This document shows, piece after piece, positions 4,901-6,032 of a stretch of 6,032 nucleotides of DNA. This DNA comes from PNAI01 sp964575715. Its GTDB lineage: Bacteria > Pseudomonadota > Alphaproteobacteria > Rhizobiales > Xanthobacteraceae. The stretch covers positions 1 through 6,032 of the forward strand of contig CAZNSG010000112.1 in assembly GCA_964575715.1 (NCBI GenBank), read 5' to 3'. Position numbers and translations under genes: made by a program. The notes under the pieces were generated by a model, which saw only the letters and a list, made by a program, of their open reading frames with translations, had not been told where the DNA came from and searched no databases. Positions within the stretch are counted from its first letter, which is position 1; the number at the start of each line of letters is the position of its first letter.

Positions 4901-5887
4901 ATGACATTCGACCACATAGTCGTGTTGGGAGCAGGCGCCTGGGGAACCGCGCTTGCCAATGTCGCCGCGCGCGCCGGCCGCTCCGTGACGCTTTGGACAC
5001 GCGATGAGACAACGGCCGCAACGCTCGCCAAGACGCGCATGAGCCCGCGGCTGCCGGGGATCAGGCTCGACGATAGCGTGCAGGTGACAAACGACATCGC
5101 GCAGTCCGCACGCGGCGATGCCGTGCTGATTGCAGTTCCGGCGCAGAATCTGCGCACGGTCGCGCGCGCGATCGACCCGAGCTTGCGGCCCGGCACGCCG
5201 GTCGTCGCCTGCGCCAAGGGTATCGAGCGCGGCAGCCGCAAATTCATGACGGAAGTCATCGCCGAAAGCGCGCTGCGCGCGAGCCTTGCGATTCTTTCCG
5301 GCCCAAGCTTCGCCATCGATGTGGCGCGCGGGCTGCCGACCGCGGTGACGCTTGCGCTGGGCGATGAGAAGCGCGCGGCCGAGCTAGCGGGCGCGCTCGG
5401 CTCGGCCACGTTCCGGCCCTATCATTCGACCGACGTGCGCGGCGTCGAGATCGGCGGCGCCGCCAAGAACGTGCTGGCGATCGCCGCCGGTATCGTAACC
5501 GGCCGGAAACTCGGCGCGAGCGCGGCGGCGGCGCTCATTACACGCGGTTTTGCCGAGCTGTTCCGCTTCGGCAAGGCTTTTGGCGCACGCCCGGAGACAC
5601 TTACCGGTCTTTCCGGCCTGGGCGATCTCATTCTCACCTGTTCGAGTCCGCAATCGCGCAACTTCTCGCTCGGCATTGCGCTGGGCGAGGGCCGTGCGCG
5701 CGACGAGGTGCAAAAAAACAAACTTGCCGAAGGCATCGACACGGCGCCGGCCCTAGTGGAAATGGCGAAGGCGAAAAATATCGACATGCCGATCGCGAGC
5801 GCGGTCGCCGCTGTGCTCGATGGCACGATGAGCGTCGATGGGGCGATAGAATCGCTGCTGACGCGGCCGTTTCGGGCGGAGAGCTAA
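4901..5887 (+). CDS. gpsA: NAD(P)-dependent glycerol-3-phosphate dehydrogenase
   Basis: GpsA reduces dihydroxyacetone phosphate to sn-glycerol 3-phosphate, the backbone for membrane phospholipids, in the cytoplasm. The 328-residue protein has normal length and a complete set of landmarks. These are the Rossmann loop GAGAWGTALA at 10-19, AVPAQNLR at 78-85, CAKGIE at 104-109, LSGPSFAIDVA at 132-142, EIGGAAKNVLAIAAG at 183-197 with the catalytic lysine at about 189, and LSGLGDLILTCSSPQSRN at 237-254 ending in the Arg-Asn pair that contacts the substrate phosphate. The segment KLAEGIDTAPAL at 274-285 matches the C-terminal domain. The ATG at 4901 has GAAGG 5 bases upstream and starts directly before the Rossmann strand, so the start is secure. 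It follows tsaD closely, an order I recall as common in Hyphomicrobiales. Downstream, only half of a palindrome is visible before the sequence composition changes. Confidence 0.97.
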   Translation: MTFDHIVVLGAGAWGTALANVAARAGRSVTLWTRDETTAATLAKTRMSPRLPGIRLDDSVQVTNDIAQSARGDAVLIAVPAQNLRTVARAIDPSLRPGTPVVACAKGIERGSRKFMTEVIAESALRASLAILSGPSFAIDVARGLPTAVTLALGDEKRAAELAGALGSATFRPYHSTDVRGVEIGGAAKNVLAIAAGIVTGRKLGASAAAALITRGFAELFRFGKAFGARPETLTGLSGLGDLILTCSSPQSRNFSLGIALGEGRARDEVQKNKLAEGIDTAPALVEMAKAKNIDMPIASAVAAVLDGTMSVDGAIESLLTRPFRAES

Positions 5888-5891
5888 TTTT

Positions 5892-5909
5892 ACCTCTCCC
5901 CGCTTGCGG
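5892..5909 (+). repeat. Left half of a palindromic element after gpsA
   Basis: ACCTCTCCCCGCTTGCGG begins 4 bases after the gpsA stop. In related genomes I recall this sequence as the left arm and loop of a hairpin whose right arm continues GGAGAGGT. Here only CCGC-TT-GCGG can pair, and the following bases (CTATACGATTC) do not complete the arm. It is therefore either a broken copy or a chance resemblance. As it stands it is a weak candidate for a gpsA terminator: the stem is 4 bp and there is no T-run after it. Confidence 0.4.
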
Positions 5910-6032
5910 CTATACGATTCACACATTTCAGAAGCCAATAGAAATTGACTCTGGATCAAGGACTTAGCTTACCCTCGATGTGGAAGCAGCCAAGGTTCGG
6001 GGTTGGATGCAGACGCTGAAAAGACTCACCTT
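5910..6032 (+). other. Low-GC segment with no assured gene
   Basis: By hand count, 57 of 123 bases are G or C (about 46%), well below the neighbouring genes. After a TAG at 5965-5967 one plus frame stays open to the window end. It could start at GTG 5980 or ATG 6007, the latter reading MQTLKRLT before the edge, but neither has a good ribosome binding site and the product is not recognisable. TTGACT at 5945-5950 resembles a -35 box; the best -10 candidate 17 bases on, CTTACC at 5968-5973, is poor. A promoter and the start of an unknown gene are possible but not shown. Confidence 0.3.

Noticed and set aside
5978..6019. A 13-codon frame starting ATGTGGAAGCAG
   Set aside because: It is very short, has no good ribosome binding site, and nothing suggests a leader peptide; it overlaps another equally weak frame.

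Overview
The window looks like core chromosome of an alphaproteobacterium, most likely order Hyphomicrobiales (Rhizobiales) near the Bradyrhizobium/Xanthobacteraceae group. The basis is the high GC content, the divergent gene block hemC-hemD-mic60-hemY / tsaD-gpsA, and the intergenic palindromes containing CCGAAAACCGG. The genus is an inference; no database search was possible.

Layout. On the minus strand, reading from about 3660 down to 101, lie hemC (hydroxymethylbilane synthase), hemD (uroporphyrinogen-III synthase), a mitofilin/Mic60-like membrane protein, and the N-terminal 80 or so codons of hemY. On the plus strand lie tsaD (tRNA t6A synthesis) and gpsA (glycerol-3-phosphate dehydrogenase), 23 bases apart. 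HemC and HemD are consecutive enzymes of tetrapyrrole synthesis (porphobilinogen to hydroxymethylbilane to uroporphyrinogen III). Mic60 and HemY are membrane proteins that habitually accompany them in alphaproteobacteria. tsaD and gpsA form a separate, divergent housekeeping pair.

Intergenic DNA. Three gaps (hemY/mic60, hemD/hemC, hemC/tsaD) hold copies of one dispersed palindromic repeat, all in the same orientation. One copy appears to be split by about 160 bases of other repeat material: two perfect 12-13 bp hairpins and a 36-bp tandem duplication. The repeat supplies the last codons and stop of hemC and adds misleading in-frame extensions to hemD and tsaD.

Oddities. The left edge is not a simple hemY gene. 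The minus strand encodes the HemY N-terminus down to about 101, but bases 2-118 encode an internal HemY segment on the plus strand. This is an inverted junction, either an assembly or amplification chimera at a contig end or a real rearrangement. At the right edge, after gpsA, half of a palindrome is followed by about 123 bases of clearly lower GC (about 46%) with no convincing gene, possibly the start of an accessory segment. I see no defence system, mobile-element gene, CRISPR array, tRNA or rRNA. Apart from the inverted hemY junction and the nested repeats, this is an ordinary housekeeping region.
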